The notes under the pieces were generated by a model. That model did no database searches, was not told where the DNA came from, and saw only the letters and a list, made by a program, of their open reading frames with translations. The translations under genes were made by a program, and so were the position numbers. Shown in pieces: positions 53,339-60,456 of a stretch of 60,456 nt of DNA. The stretch spans positions 1 to 60,456 of the forward strand of contig NZ_JRHN01000037.1 in assembly GCF_001299635.1 (NCBI RefSeq), in the 5' to 3' direction. This DNA is from Clostridioides difficile (lineage in GTDB: Bacteria > Bacillota > Clostridia > Peptostreptococcales > Peptostreptococcaceae). The stretch's first letter is position 1; each line of letters starts with the position of its first letter.

Positions 53339-53770
53339 ATGGCTAAGGTAGTGTCAATAAATATAAGTGAGAAAAAAGGTGTAATTAAAGTTCCTGTACA
53401 ATGTGCAGAACTAAAAATAAATCATGGGATAGTTGGAGATGCGCATGCAGGAGATTGGCATCGTCAAATAAGCTTGCTTGGAAAAGAAAGTATAGATAAA
53501 ATGAAGATGAAAGGTTTTGACCAATTAAAATATGGAGATTTTGCTGAGAATATAACTACAGAAGGGATAGAAGTATTTTCTTTACCTGTTGGGACAAAAC
53601 TAAGAATTGGTAAATGTGAAGTTGAGGTGACTCAAATTGGTAAAAAGTGTCACAATGGATGTGAAATTAAGAAATTAACTGGAGACTGTGTAATGCCACG
53701 AGAAGGAATTTTTGTGAAGGTTCTAAAAGAAGGAATTATACATGTGGATGATTCAGTAGATATAATTTAG
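53339..53770 (+). CDS. MOSC-domain protein
   Basis: A 143-residue MOSC domain protein with GIVGDAHAGDWHRQISLLGK, LKYGDFAENITTEGIEVFSL and KCHNGCEIKKLTGDCVMPRE. The Cys in GKKCH and the GDAHAG loop are typical of Moco sulfurase C-terminal domain proteins, which handle sulfur for molybdenum enzymes. It is the last gene of the operon, 15 bases after moaC. Confidence 0.92.
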   Translation: MAKVVSINISEKKGVIKVPVQCAELKINHGIVGDAHAGDWHRQISLLGKESIDKMKMKGFDQLKYGDFAENITTEGIEVFSLPVGTKLRIGKCEVEVTQIGKKCHNGCEIKKLTGDCVMPREGIFVKVLKEGIIHVDDSVDII

Positions 53771-53920
53771 TAAAATTACTATTAAAATGTAATTATATAT
53801 GACGTATAATTCAATGAAAATATTATTAATATATAAGTATCTGTTTTAAAATACAATGATTAATCATTATAAAAATGTTGATGAAATATTGTATTAGTAA
53901 ATTAAAACAGTAGTTGTATT

Positions 53921-53956
53921 AAGCTATGAATGTAAAATCATAGCTTTTTATTTTTA
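53921..53956 (+). terminator. Terminator of the molybdenum-cofactor run
   Basis: AAGCTATGA pairs with TCATAGCTT, followed by TTTATTTTT. The next 200 bases to the T-box promoter hold nothing I can name. Confidence 0.8.
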
Positions 53957-54164
53957 AATTTTTAAGAAGAAATATTTTCTTTATATATTTAAAATTATAT
54001 TTTATACAAAAATTAATTGTTTTATACAAACTGTTTATACTGTAAATTTGTAGATAATAAAGTATAAATTTTGATGAAATTTTAAAAATTACATTATATA
54101 AATATAGTAATAATATAAAAATTTACATATAAAACTAAAAAATACAAGTAATTTACTTTTTGAG

Positions 54165-54193
54165 TTGACAAAATATTGCATATATATTATTAT
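54165..54193 (+). promoter_or_regulatory. SigmaA promoter of the T-box operon
   Basis: TTGACA at 54165-54170, a 17-base spacer and TATTAT at 54188-54193. Confidence 0.8.
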
Positions 54194-54220
54194 ATAAATC
54201 ATAAATTAACTATAAATAAA

Positions 54221-54458
54221 TATTATAGATTCGTAGAAGAAGAAAGTAGCATAAAGGAATTTTACAGAGAATTAGATTTGGCTGAGAACTAATATTGGAA
54301 TTTGTGTGAAAAGGACTTTGGAGAATACTATTGTAATCTTGTTATAATAGTGGTTTAATTCGCCTTAAGAAAATGAGTGAGTAAAATTAATTTTTACTAA
54401 TAAGAGTGGTAACACGGATTTATATTCGTCTCTTGGATTTTTCCAAGAGGCGTTTTTT
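54221..54458 (+). promoter_or_regulatory. T-box riboswitch leader
   Basis: Stem I is closed by ATTATA-GATT (from 54223) with AATC and TATAAT (54335-54348). It contains the AGTA element (54245-54248) and GGAGAATACTATTG on the 3' side. The T-box itself, AGAGTGGTAACACGG with a following TTCGTCTC, is at 54404-54432. The specifier is in GAATACTA: TAC (54326-54328) or ACT (54327-54329), read as Tyr or Thr; I cannot decide by eye. An antiterminator/terminator switch follows. Confidence 0.92.
54429..54458 (+). terminator. T-box terminator
   Basis: CTCTTGG pairs with CCAAGAG, followed by GCGTTTTTT. Binding of uncharged tRNA to the T-box should disrupt this stem. Confidence 0.9.
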
Positions 54459-54598
54459 ATTATAGAATTATTTCAGAAAATTTAAAACTATATATTAAAT
54501 GAAAAATATAAATATATGATAGTTAATAAATTTATAAATTAGAAAATTGTAAAATATACTGGACTCAGTGACTTTACGATTTAAATGGAGGGATGAAA

Positions 54599-55888
54599 AT
54601 GGAAGAAGAAAAAATTAACTATGCGCTGGAGCAGGTTCCAGAGCACCAAAAACGTGGCTGGGTAGCTATGTTTTCAGTTTTAGTAGCAATAGGTGTGGAT
54701 TTATCATCTGTTATTTTAGGGGCTGAATTGGCACAGAGTATGCCAATGAAACAAGCAATATTATCAGTAATTGTTGGTTCATTTTTTTCTGCAATTTTGT
54801 ATACTACATGCTCTTTAGTTGGTTCGTCTACAAGTCTATCTACATCTATGATAACAAAGTATGTGTTTGGAGAGACTGGAGCAAAAATATTTTCTCTAGT
54901 TATAGGGGTTTCTCTATTAGGGTGGTTTGGAGTTCAAGTAGGTTTCTTTGCTCAAAATGCACAAATAATAATAAAAGATATATTTAATCTGGATGTAAGT
55001 ATGCAAATTCTAAGCCTAATAGGTGGTCTCTTGATGATGAGTACTGCTATTTATGGATATAAGGCAATGGAAAAATTAAGTGTATATTCAGTACCATTCT
55101 TATTAATTCTTATGATGTTAACTATATTTTTAGCTTTTAGAGCAAATGGAATTCCAGTTGATGATAATATGAAGTCTACTATGACATTTGCAGGTGGAGT
55201 TTCTTTATCAATGAGTATAATAATAGTTGGTGCAATAGTATCTCCTGATATAAGTCGTTGGGCTAAAAGTAGAAGAGATTGTGCACTTTCAAGTTTCTTG
55301 GGAATACAATTTGGAAATGCCTTTATGATAGTAGTTTCTATAATATTGGTAAAATGTATGGGAACTTCAGATATTATGAGAATTTTTATTACGTTGGGAA
55401 TTGCTATACCAGGTATAATTGTGCTTACATTAGCTCAATGGACTACAAATACAAGTAATGTTTATTCAGCATCACTAAGTATAGCACTTGTACTTAAAAA
55501 AGCACCTGAGAAAGTATTAACTATAGTTCTTGGTATTGTAGCAACATTATTAGCTGTATTTGGAATATATGAAGGTTTTATAGGATTCTTAAATCTACTT
55601 GGAATCGTAATTGCACCTGTTGGTGGTGTATATACAGCAGAATATTACATAGTAAAGCAAGAGCTTAAAGGTTTTGATAAGGGTGTATTATATAAACCAA
55701 TAGTTAAACGTTCAATAGTATCTTGGGTAATTGGGATATTGATAACTTATCTTTCAACATATGGATTTATAACTCTTACTACTATAGCTCCTTTAGATGG
55801 GTTTATAGCAGGATTTGTAGTACAATCTATTATTGGAAAAGTGCTTTGTTCAGCAAAAAATAAGGAAAATGTAGATAAAGCAGTGTAA
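54599..55888 (+). CDS. NCS1-family cytosine/purine/hydantoin-type permease
   Basis: A 429-residue carrier with 12 membrane segments. VPEHQKRGWVAMFSVLVAIG, the GWFGVQVGFFAQNAQ stretch and ISRWAKSRRD are NCS1 marks (CodB/PucI/Mhp1 families). The ATG at 54599 is 6 bases after GGAGGG; the ATG at 54593 abuts that site. It is the first gene behind the T-box. With a hydantoinase-like enzyme downstream the substrate may be a hydantoin, lactam or similar ring compound; this is inference. Confidence 0.88.
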   Translation: MEEEKINYALEQVPEHQKRGWVAMFSVLVAIGVDLSSVILGAELAQSMPMKQAILSVIVGSFFSAILYTTCSLVGSSTSLSTSMITKYVFGETGAKIFSLVIGVSLLGWFGVQVGFFAQNAQIIIKDIFNLDVSMQILSLIGGLLMMSTAIYGYKAMEKLSVYSVPFLLILMMLTIFLAFRANGIPVDDNMKSTMTFAGGVSLSMSIIIVGAIVSPDISRWAKSRRDCALSSFLGIQFGNAFMIVVSIILVKCMGTSDIMRIFITLGIAIPGIIVLTLAQWTTNTSNVYSASLSIALVLKKAPEKVLTIVLGIVATLLAVFGIYEGFIGFLNLLGIVIAPVGGVYTAEYYIVKQELKGFDKGVLYKPIVKRSIVSWVIGILITYLSTYGFITLTTIAPLDGFIAGFVVQSIIGKVLCSAKNKENVDKAV

Positions 55889-55941
55889 TGAAATTTGTTT
55901 ATAAAGTATAAAATAAATTTGAAATATGAGGAGAAAGTAAC

Positions 55942-57021
55942 ATGAGATTTTTAACAGAAGAAAGTATAGATAAAATAGCAGTTGGTGCAGCAGTACTTGG
56001 AACTGGAGGAGGAGGAGACCCATATGTAGGTAAACTTGTTGCAAAACAAGCAATTAAAAAGTATGGTCCTGTAAAAGTAATAAGTTTGGATGAACTTGAT
56101 GATGATGCTCTAGTAGTTCCAGTATCTGGTATGGGTTCTCCTGTAATTACAATAGAAAAATTACTTTCTGAGGTAGAATTAACTACACCTTTAGAAATAA
56201 TGGAGAAGTTAATAAATAGAAAAGTAGATGTTATAATTCCTATAGAAATAGGAGGAATAAACTCACTTATGCCAATAGCAGTTGCTGCAAAAAAAGGACT
56301 ACCTATTTTGGATGCTGATTCTATGGGGAGAGCTTTTCCTGAAGCTCAAATGGTAACTTTTTATCTTGAAGGGTATGAGGCATCACCTGCTGTAATGTCT
56401 GATGAAAAAGGAAATTCTGCTATCCTTTATCCTGTAGATGGAATTTGGTCAGAAAGATTAGCCAGAACTCTAACTGTGGAAATGGGAGGAAGTTCTTCTA
56501 TCAGTGATTACAATTTAAGTGGAGCTCAAGTTAAAAAAGCTGCTATAGGTAATACACTTACAATAGCTGAAACTATAGGAGGATTTTTGCTTGAAAATAA
56601 GTCTGATTCAAAAGGTGCTGTTGAGAATATATTGAAAGAATTAAAAGGATATAAGTTATTTGAAGGAAAGGTAATTGATATTAAGAGAGAATTGAAAGGT
56701 GGATTTACTAGAGGGCATGCTTTTTTTGCTGGAATTAATGAATATGATGGAGAGTATTCTATATTATTTCAAAACGAGAATTTAATTGCAAAAAAAGGTG
56801 ATACACCACTTTGTATTACACCAGATTTAATAGCAGTATTAGATTTAGAAACTGGATTTCCAATAACTACAGAAAGAATAAAATACGGTTCGCGTGTTAT
56901 GGTAGTAGCTTTTCCTTGTAATGAAAAATGGAGAACAGAAAAAGGAATTGAGACAGTTGGACCTGGATACTTTGGATATGATGTGGAATATAAAACAGTA
57001 GAAGAATTACAAGGAAAATAA
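55942..57021 (+). CDS. DUF917-family protein
   Basis: A 359-residue protein with AAVLGTGGGGDPYVGKLVAK, VIIPIEIGGINSLMPIAVAA, DADSMGRAFPEAQMVTF and SARTLTVEMGGSS-like blocks, the DUF917 signature. DUF917 proteins are often adjacent or fused to hydantoinase A/oxoprolinase proteins, as here (17 bases before the next gene). They are believed to be the second subunit or a partner of that enzyme. The ATG follows GAGGAGAAAGTAAC. Confidence 0.9.
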   Translation: MRFLTEESIDKIAVGAAVLGTGGGGDPYVGKLVAKQAIKKYGPVKVISLDELDDDALVVPVSGMGSPVITIEKLLSEVELTTPLEIMEKLINRKVDVIIPIEIGGINSLMPIAVAAKKGLPILDADSMGRAFPEAQMVTFYLEGYEASPAVMSDEKGNSAILYPVDGIWSERLARTLTVEMGGSSSISDYNLSGAQVKKAAIGNTLTIAETIGGFLLENKSDSKGAVENILKELKGYKLFEGKVIDIKRELKGGFTRGHAFFAGINEYDGEYSILFQNENLIAKKGDTPLCITPDLIAVLDLETGFPITTERIKYGSRVMVVAFPCNEKWRTEKGIETVGPGYFGYDVEYKTVEELQGK

Positions 57022-57040
57022 AGTTTAGGAGGAAATTTTG

Positions 57041-58585
57041 ATGTATCGTGTAGGAATTGACGTTGGAGGAACAAATACAGATGCTTGTATACTGGATGGG
57101 GAATTAAAAGTAATTCATTCAGTTAAGGTAGCAACTACAAAAGATGTTGAAACAGGTGTTTATAATGCTTTAAAAAAAGTTATAGATGAAAGTAAGATTG
57201 ACCATTCTTTAATAAAGTATGCTATGCTTGGTACAACTCATTGTACAAATGCTATTGTAGAAAGAAAAAGACTTAATAATGTAGCAATGATAAGAATAGG
57301 AAAGCCAGCGACAACTGCTATTCTTCCTTTTATAGATTGGCCAGAAGATTTAAGAGAAAAGATAGAACTAGATTCAATACTAGTGTCTGGTGGATATGAG
57401 TTTGATGGTAGAAAGATAAATGAACTTTGTAAAGAAGAAGTTGTAGAATTTTGCAATAAAATAAAAGACAGAGTGGAAAGTGTTGCAATAAGTGGAGTAT
57501 TTGCTCCAGTAAATAAACAACAAGAAGAGGAAGTTGCAAAGTGGGTTAGAGAAATTCTAGGTGATATTCCTATATCTTTATCAAATGAAATAGGCAATAT
57601 AGGTATACTAGAAAGAGAAAATGGAGCCATTTTAAATTCTGCATTATCTCAAGTAGGTAAAGCAGTATCTTTAGGATTTGAAAAAGCACTTAAAGATTTA
57701 GGTATAGATGCACAAATTTATTTTAGTCAAAATGATGGAACATTAATGAATTTAGAGTATACAATGAAATATCCAATTTTTACAATTGGATGTGGAATAA
57801 CAAATTCTATAAGAGGAGCTTCTTTCTTATCAGAAGTAAAAAATGCAATAGTATTGGATGTTGGAGGAACTACAAGTGACCTAGGGGTACTATATAATGG
57901 ATTCCCTAGAGAATCATCAATTCCAGTTACAATTGGAGGAGTACATACAAACTTTAGAATGCCTGATGTTTTAACTATTGGACTTGCTGGTGGGACATGT
58001 GTAAAAGGTGAAAAAGATAATATAAAGATAGGTCCTGAAAGTGTTGGTTACAAAATAACTGAAGATGCAATAATATTTGGTGGAGATACTTTAACTTTGT
58101 CAGATGTTGTTACAAGGTTAGATATGGCATTTGAAGATAGAAAAACTAATGTTGAACATTTAGATAAAGAGTATTGTGATGAGGTATATAAAAAGGTAAT
58201 TTTAAAACTAGAAGATGCTGTAGACCAAATGAAAACTAGTCAAGATGATGTTGAGTTAGTTTTAACAGGTGGAGGAAGTATAATTGTTCCTGAAAAATTA
58301 AGAGGCATAAGTAATGTTATAAGACCTCCTCATTATACTGCTGCAAATGCTATTGGTGCTGCATTAGGACAAATAAGTGGAGATGTAGAAAAGGTGTATA
58401 GCTTAGATAAAATGTCTAGGGAAGATGCTATAGAAGATGCAAAGCAAGAGGCAGTAAATAAAGCTCTAAAGGCTGGTGCTAAAAAAGATACTATAGAAGT
58501 ATTAAATATAGAAGATGTTCCACTTGCATACCTTCCTGGAAATGCACTTCTTATAAAAGTAAAAGTTGTTGGTGATTTAATTTAA
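57041..58585 (+). CDS. Hydantoinase/oxoprolinase-family protein
   Basis: A 514-residue protein of the hydantoinase A/oxoprolinase superfamily. RVGIDVGGTNTDACILDGE is the ATPase-fold phosphate-1 motif and AIVLDVGGTTSDLGVLYNG is phosphate-2; LVLTGGGSIIVPEKL is the adenosine loop. Such enzymes open cyclic imides or lactams with ATP. It is short relative to the 700-residue HyuA, matching the DUF917-associated type. The ATG at 57041 is set by AGGAGG 8 bases upstream. Substrate unknown. Confidence 0.9.
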   Translation: MYRVGIDVGGTNTDACILDGELKVIHSVKVATTKDVETGVYNALKKVIDESKIDHSLIKYAMLGTTHCTNAIVERKRLNNVAMIRIGKPATTAILPFIDWPEDLREKIELDSILVSGGYEFDGRKINELCKEEVVEFCNKIKDRVESVAISGVFAPVNKQQEEEVAKWVREILGDIPISLSNEIGNIGILERENGAILNSALSQVGKAVSLGFEKALKDLGIDAQIYFSQNDGTLMNLEYTMKYPIFTIGCGITNSIRGASFLSEVKNAIVLDVGGTTSDLGVLYNGFPRESSIPVTIGGVHTNFRMPDVLTIGLAGGTCVKGEKDNIKIGPESVGYKITEDAIIFGGDTLTLSDVVTRLDMAFEDRKTNVEHLDKEYCDEVYKKVILKLEDAVDQMKTSQDDVELVLTGGGSIIVPEKLRGISNVIRPPHYTAANAIGAALGQISGDVEKVYSLDKMSREDAIEDAKQEAVNKALKAGAKKDTIEVLNIEDVPLAYLPGNALLIKVKVVGDLI

Positions 58586-58624
58586 AGAAGAATTTAATTA
58601 TTTTTAAAATTATTTTAAATATCA

Positions 58625-58662
58625 AAAAATCGGTGCTTAATTTGTACCGATTTTTGTTTTTT
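58625..58662. terminator. Bidirectional terminator
   Basis: AAAAATCGGT pairs with ACCGATTTTT, with further T residues to the right. It ends the T-box operon and, on the other strand, follows the RHH gene (its stop codon overlaps the right edge). Confidence 0.85.
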
Positions 58663-58945
58663 AATAAAGAACTCGTTTTTTTGCTTCTGCTATAGCTCTA
58701 GCAGCACTTTTAGCTTGTATTCTTTTTTCTTCTTCTTTTTTGAACGCATTTATTGTTTCATTTAAATTCTTATCATGTTCATTTTTTTCCTTATCTTCAT
58801 TTTCTCTATATACCAATACATAATTTATTATTGATTCATTTATTATCTGGGATATACTCTTATTTTCATTAATTCCTATTCTTTTAACCTCTTTGAGTAA
58901 TGTTTCATCAATATGAACCGTTGTTTGTTTTGTGTTTTTTGCCAT
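58661..58945 (-). CDS. Orphan ribbon-helix-helix (CopG/Arc-type) regulator
   Basis: A 94-residue protein. Residues 5-45 form a ribbon-helix-helix domain (TTVHIDETLLKEVKRIGI, then NKSISQIINESIINYV). Residues 50-94 are a charged, probably coiled-coil helix. Such proteins are typically antitoxins or plasmid-copy regulators, but no toxin gene is adjacent. The ATG at 58945 follows GAGGTGATTAAC. Its promoter overlaps two palindromes, suggesting autorepression. Confidence 0.8.
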   Translation of the reverse strand: MAKNTKQTTVHIDETLLKEVKRIGINENKSISQIINESIINYVLVYRENEDKEKNEHDKNLNETINAFKKEEEKRIQAKSAARAIAEAKKRVLY

Positions 58946-58966
58946 GTTAATCACCTCTTAAAAAGA

Positions 58967-58995
58967 ATTTTAACATTAAAATTTTTTTTAGTCAA
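58967..58995 (-). promoter_or_regulatory. Promoter of the RHH gene
   Basis: On the minus strand TTGACT, a 17-base spacer and TAAAAT lead to the ATG at 58945. Confidence 0.75.
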
Positions 58996-59014
58996 TAAAT
59001 TTTAATATTAAAAT
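58967..59014. promoter_or_regulatory. Paired palindromic operators of the RHH regulator
   Basis: ATTTTAAC-ATTAAAAT (58967-58982) overlaps the -10, and ATTTTAAT-ATTAAAAT (58999-59014, a perfect palindrome) lies just upstream of the -35. Their starts are 32 bases apart, about three helical turns, which suits cooperative RHH binding. The second site overlaps the stop codon of plsC. Confidence 0.65.
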
Positions 59015-59772
59015 TCTTTAAATGTTTTATTTGATTTTCTAAAGCTTTCTATTGCTTTTATCATATTATTTTTTATATTTTCACCTAGTACAGAAGATTT
59101 TAGTCTAGGATTTTCAATATGGTCATAAATCGGTTCTAAAAATTCAACTTCAACAGGAAGAGAATTAATCTTGCCAATAGGTTGATACCCTTCATAAGTA
59201 TCTTTTGAGTTTTTTATTACCAGTGGAACAATAGGGCATTTTGCTTTGTATGCTATTTTTAAGGCCCCACTTCTAAAATCTGATACCAATGAATTTGGTT
59301 CTTTAATCCATGTCAAATCTCCTTCTGGAAATACAGCCATGCTTTGACCTTTAAGTATATTTTGAGAAGCTTCAGATATACTTTTTATACCTTCTCGATT
59401 GTTTTTTCTGTTTACATATACACATCTTAATAGTTTTGCCCATTCTTTAAATATAGGTATATTTCTCCAAACTGGTTCGTCTGCAATTACACATCCAATT
59501 GGTCTTTCCACACTTGCTGCTAATATAAAACTATCAAGCATACTAGAATGATTTACAACAAATAGAAGAGGTTCTTTTGGTAATGTTTCTTTTCCAATTA
59601 TATTAAGGTCTATATTTACTATATCTAAAGATTTTCTAGCTTGCTTTTGCATAAATTCAAATTTTTCTTTTAAGCTAAATTTATCAGGATTCTTTTTAAT
59701 TTTAATAAGTCTAGGTATAGAAGATGTAAAGCCTATAAGTTGATATGTAGCAAATTTTAAGTAATTATTCAT
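59008..59772 (-). CDS. plsC: 1-acyl-sn-glycerol-3-phosphate acyltransferase
   Basis: A 254-residue acyltransferase for phosphatidic acid synthesis at the membrane. NHSSMLDSF is the catalytic HX4D, VFPEGDLTW replaces the common EGTRS glycerol-phosphate motif, and KCPIVPLVIKN is motif IV. One N-terminal hydrophobic stretch is weak. The ATG follows AAGGAGATAATTTT on the minus strand. The IS copy begins 150 bases upstream of the start, so its promoter region is close to the insertion. Confidence 0.9.
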   Translation of the reverse strand: MNNYLKFATYQLIGFTSSIPRLIKIKKNPDKFSLKEKFEFMQKQARKSLDIVNIDLNIIGKETLPKEPLLFVVNHSSMLDSFILAASVERPIGCVIADEPVWRNIPIFKEWAKLLRCVYVNRKNNREGIKSISEASQNILKGQSMAVFPEGDLTWIKEPNSLVSDFRSGALKIAYKAKCPIVPLVIKNSKDTYEGYQPIGKINSLPVEVEFLEPIYDHIENPRLKSSVLGENIKNNMIKAIESFRKSNKTFKEF

Positions 59773-59922
59773 AAAATTATCTCCTTAAAATAAAATTATT
59801 TATTACTGTAAAGATTTTAACATAAAATAAAATTTAAGTCTATTTTAATTCAGTTATATAATCTATATTTAAAATAGACAGATATTAAAATTTTATACTT
59901 TTAATTTTACCAGTTATATTCT

Positions 59923-60048
59923 CTGAACCTCCCATGACTGAAGTCACAGGGTTCCTGCTTCATAGAATTTCGCATACTAAAATATGTCTTACCAATTCTC
60001 CACAGGCTATCCCCGTAGTTCCTACGGTTCTTACATACATTATCTATT
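59923..60048 (-). ncRNA. Putative omegaRNA / right-end RNA, copy 2
   Basis: It has the same hairpins as copy 1, with CCGTAG-GAA-CTACGG fully paired here. The stem CCCTGTGACT/AGTCATGGG near the element end is also kept. Its adjacent guide would be the flank AGAATATAACTGGT. Unlike tnpB in this copy, the RNA region is undamaged. Confidence 0.55.
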
Positions 60049-60456
60049 TTAAACTGTTATTAGTCTTAATCCTTCTTTTAGTATATTTATACTCGCATTT
60101 ATGTCTCTATCGTGAGTTACATTACAAAATCCATTCTCTTATATTTAAATTCTTTATTTCCTCGTTTTTATACCCACATTTATTACATATTTGTGAACTT
60201 GCAAAGAATTTACCTACCTTTACAATTTGTCTACCATACCAATTAGCTTTATATTCTAATTGGCGAACAAATTCTGACCATGACACATCAGAAATTAAGC
60301 GAGATAGTTTACGATTTCTAGCCATATTCTTTACTTGTAAATCTTCTATGCAAATAATATCATTCTCTTTTATTAATTTAGTAGATAGTTTTTGTAGAAA
60401 ATCCTTCCTTTGATTAGCTATATGTTCTTGAAGTCTTGCAACTTTTAATCTTGCTT
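60049..60456 (-). pseudogene. tnpB: tnpB, frameshifted near its 3' end (5' part beyond window)
   Basis: The minus strand gives a typical TnpB run: the RuvC-II block [15 protein letters not shown], then [16 protein letters not shown] as the first zinc-finger pair, and NIREWIL followed by a stop at 60122. One base out of frame the sequence resumes as [20 protein letters not shown] and ends ITV at 60049. The first cysteine of the second CX2C pair is missing; the mismatch equals an 8-base deletion or one extra T. The final catalytic Asp (HDRD) is therefore cut off, so this copy should not make an active nuclease unless the frame is recoded. Confidence 0.85.

Larger units (their letters stand above)
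59923..60456 (-). mobile_element. IS605/IStron-like element, copy 2 (inverted, continues past window)
   Basis: The complement of 59923-60079 matches 1-157 with only a few substitutions. The boundary is at 59923, where the copies stop agreeing; the flank here is AGAATATAACTGG, in intergenic sequence. The two copies face each other across 60 kb. Confidence 0.85.

Noticed and set aside
1-60456. tRNA, rRNA, CRISPR array, prophage genes
   Set aside because: No cloverleaf sequence, no regularly spaced repeat set and no phage structural genes were seen on either strand.

Overview
The window reads as chromosome of a low-GC, anaerobic Firmicute and fits Clostridioides difficile best. The supporting signs are the very AT-rich codon usage (AGA, TTA, ATA), the gene orders (DUF969-DUF979-pcp; thiC-S-F-G-H-E beside a recQ-type helicase and ribD-E-BA-H; a two-component pair followed by trxA-trxB), the queuine-salvage trio, and an IS605/IStron-type element at both ends. 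Species assignment rests on remembered gene order and family knowledge, not on a database search. I see no rRNA, tRNA, CRISPR array or prophage.

Layout. 1-157 is the right end of an IS605/IStron-like element with its TnpB guide-RNA region; the reading frame of the gene it interrupts resumes directly after it. 0.6-7 kb is a sparse region with small orphan genes, a decayed duplicate of one of them, several leftward terminators, a VOC-fold gene, and a divergent XRE-cupin regulator / cysteine-synthase-like pair. 7.2-13 kb holds an ABC transporter (permease-ATPase-permease), its two-component system and a TraX-like membrane protein. 13-19.2 kb holds an iron-sulfur flavoprotein with an HxlR regulator, the DUF969-DUF979-pcp operon, a GNAT acetyltransferase and a TetR/FMN-binding/flavodoxin operon. 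19.5-22 kb is a queuine-salvage operon (nucleosidase, ECF S-component, radical-SAM lyase) behind a preQ1-I riboswitch. 22-28.7 kb holds an AlkD-like protein, a HTH protein, a lipoprotein, a second two-component system, thioredoxin with an unusual thioredoxin reductase, and an ArsR/NifX-like pair. 28.7-34 kb holds two ion/amino-acid transporters and three genes I cannot assign.

34-38 kb is the leftward riboflavin operon under an FMN riboswitch. 38-46 kb is recQ followed by the thiamine operon under a TPP riboswitch. 46-54 kb holds a YfcC-family carrier, a RelA/SpoT-like protein and molybdenum-cofactor genes (mobA, moaB/mog, moaA, moaC, MOSC). 54-58.6 kb is a T-box-controlled operon: NCS1 permease, DUF917 protein and hydantoinase/oxoprolinase-like protein. 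58.6-59.8 kb has an orphan ribbon-helix-helix regulator with paired operators and plsC. 59,923 to the end is a second, inverted copy of the IS element, whose tnpB is frameshifted through its last zinc-finger half.

A theme is cofactor supply under direct RNA sensing: four metabolite or tRNA sensors (preQ1, FMN, TPP, T-box) sit in 35 kb. Several products in the window use those cofactors or related chemistry (flavoproteins, radical-SAM enzymes, molybdopterin enzymes). Two genes, thiF and mobA, appear to start at AUA codons.
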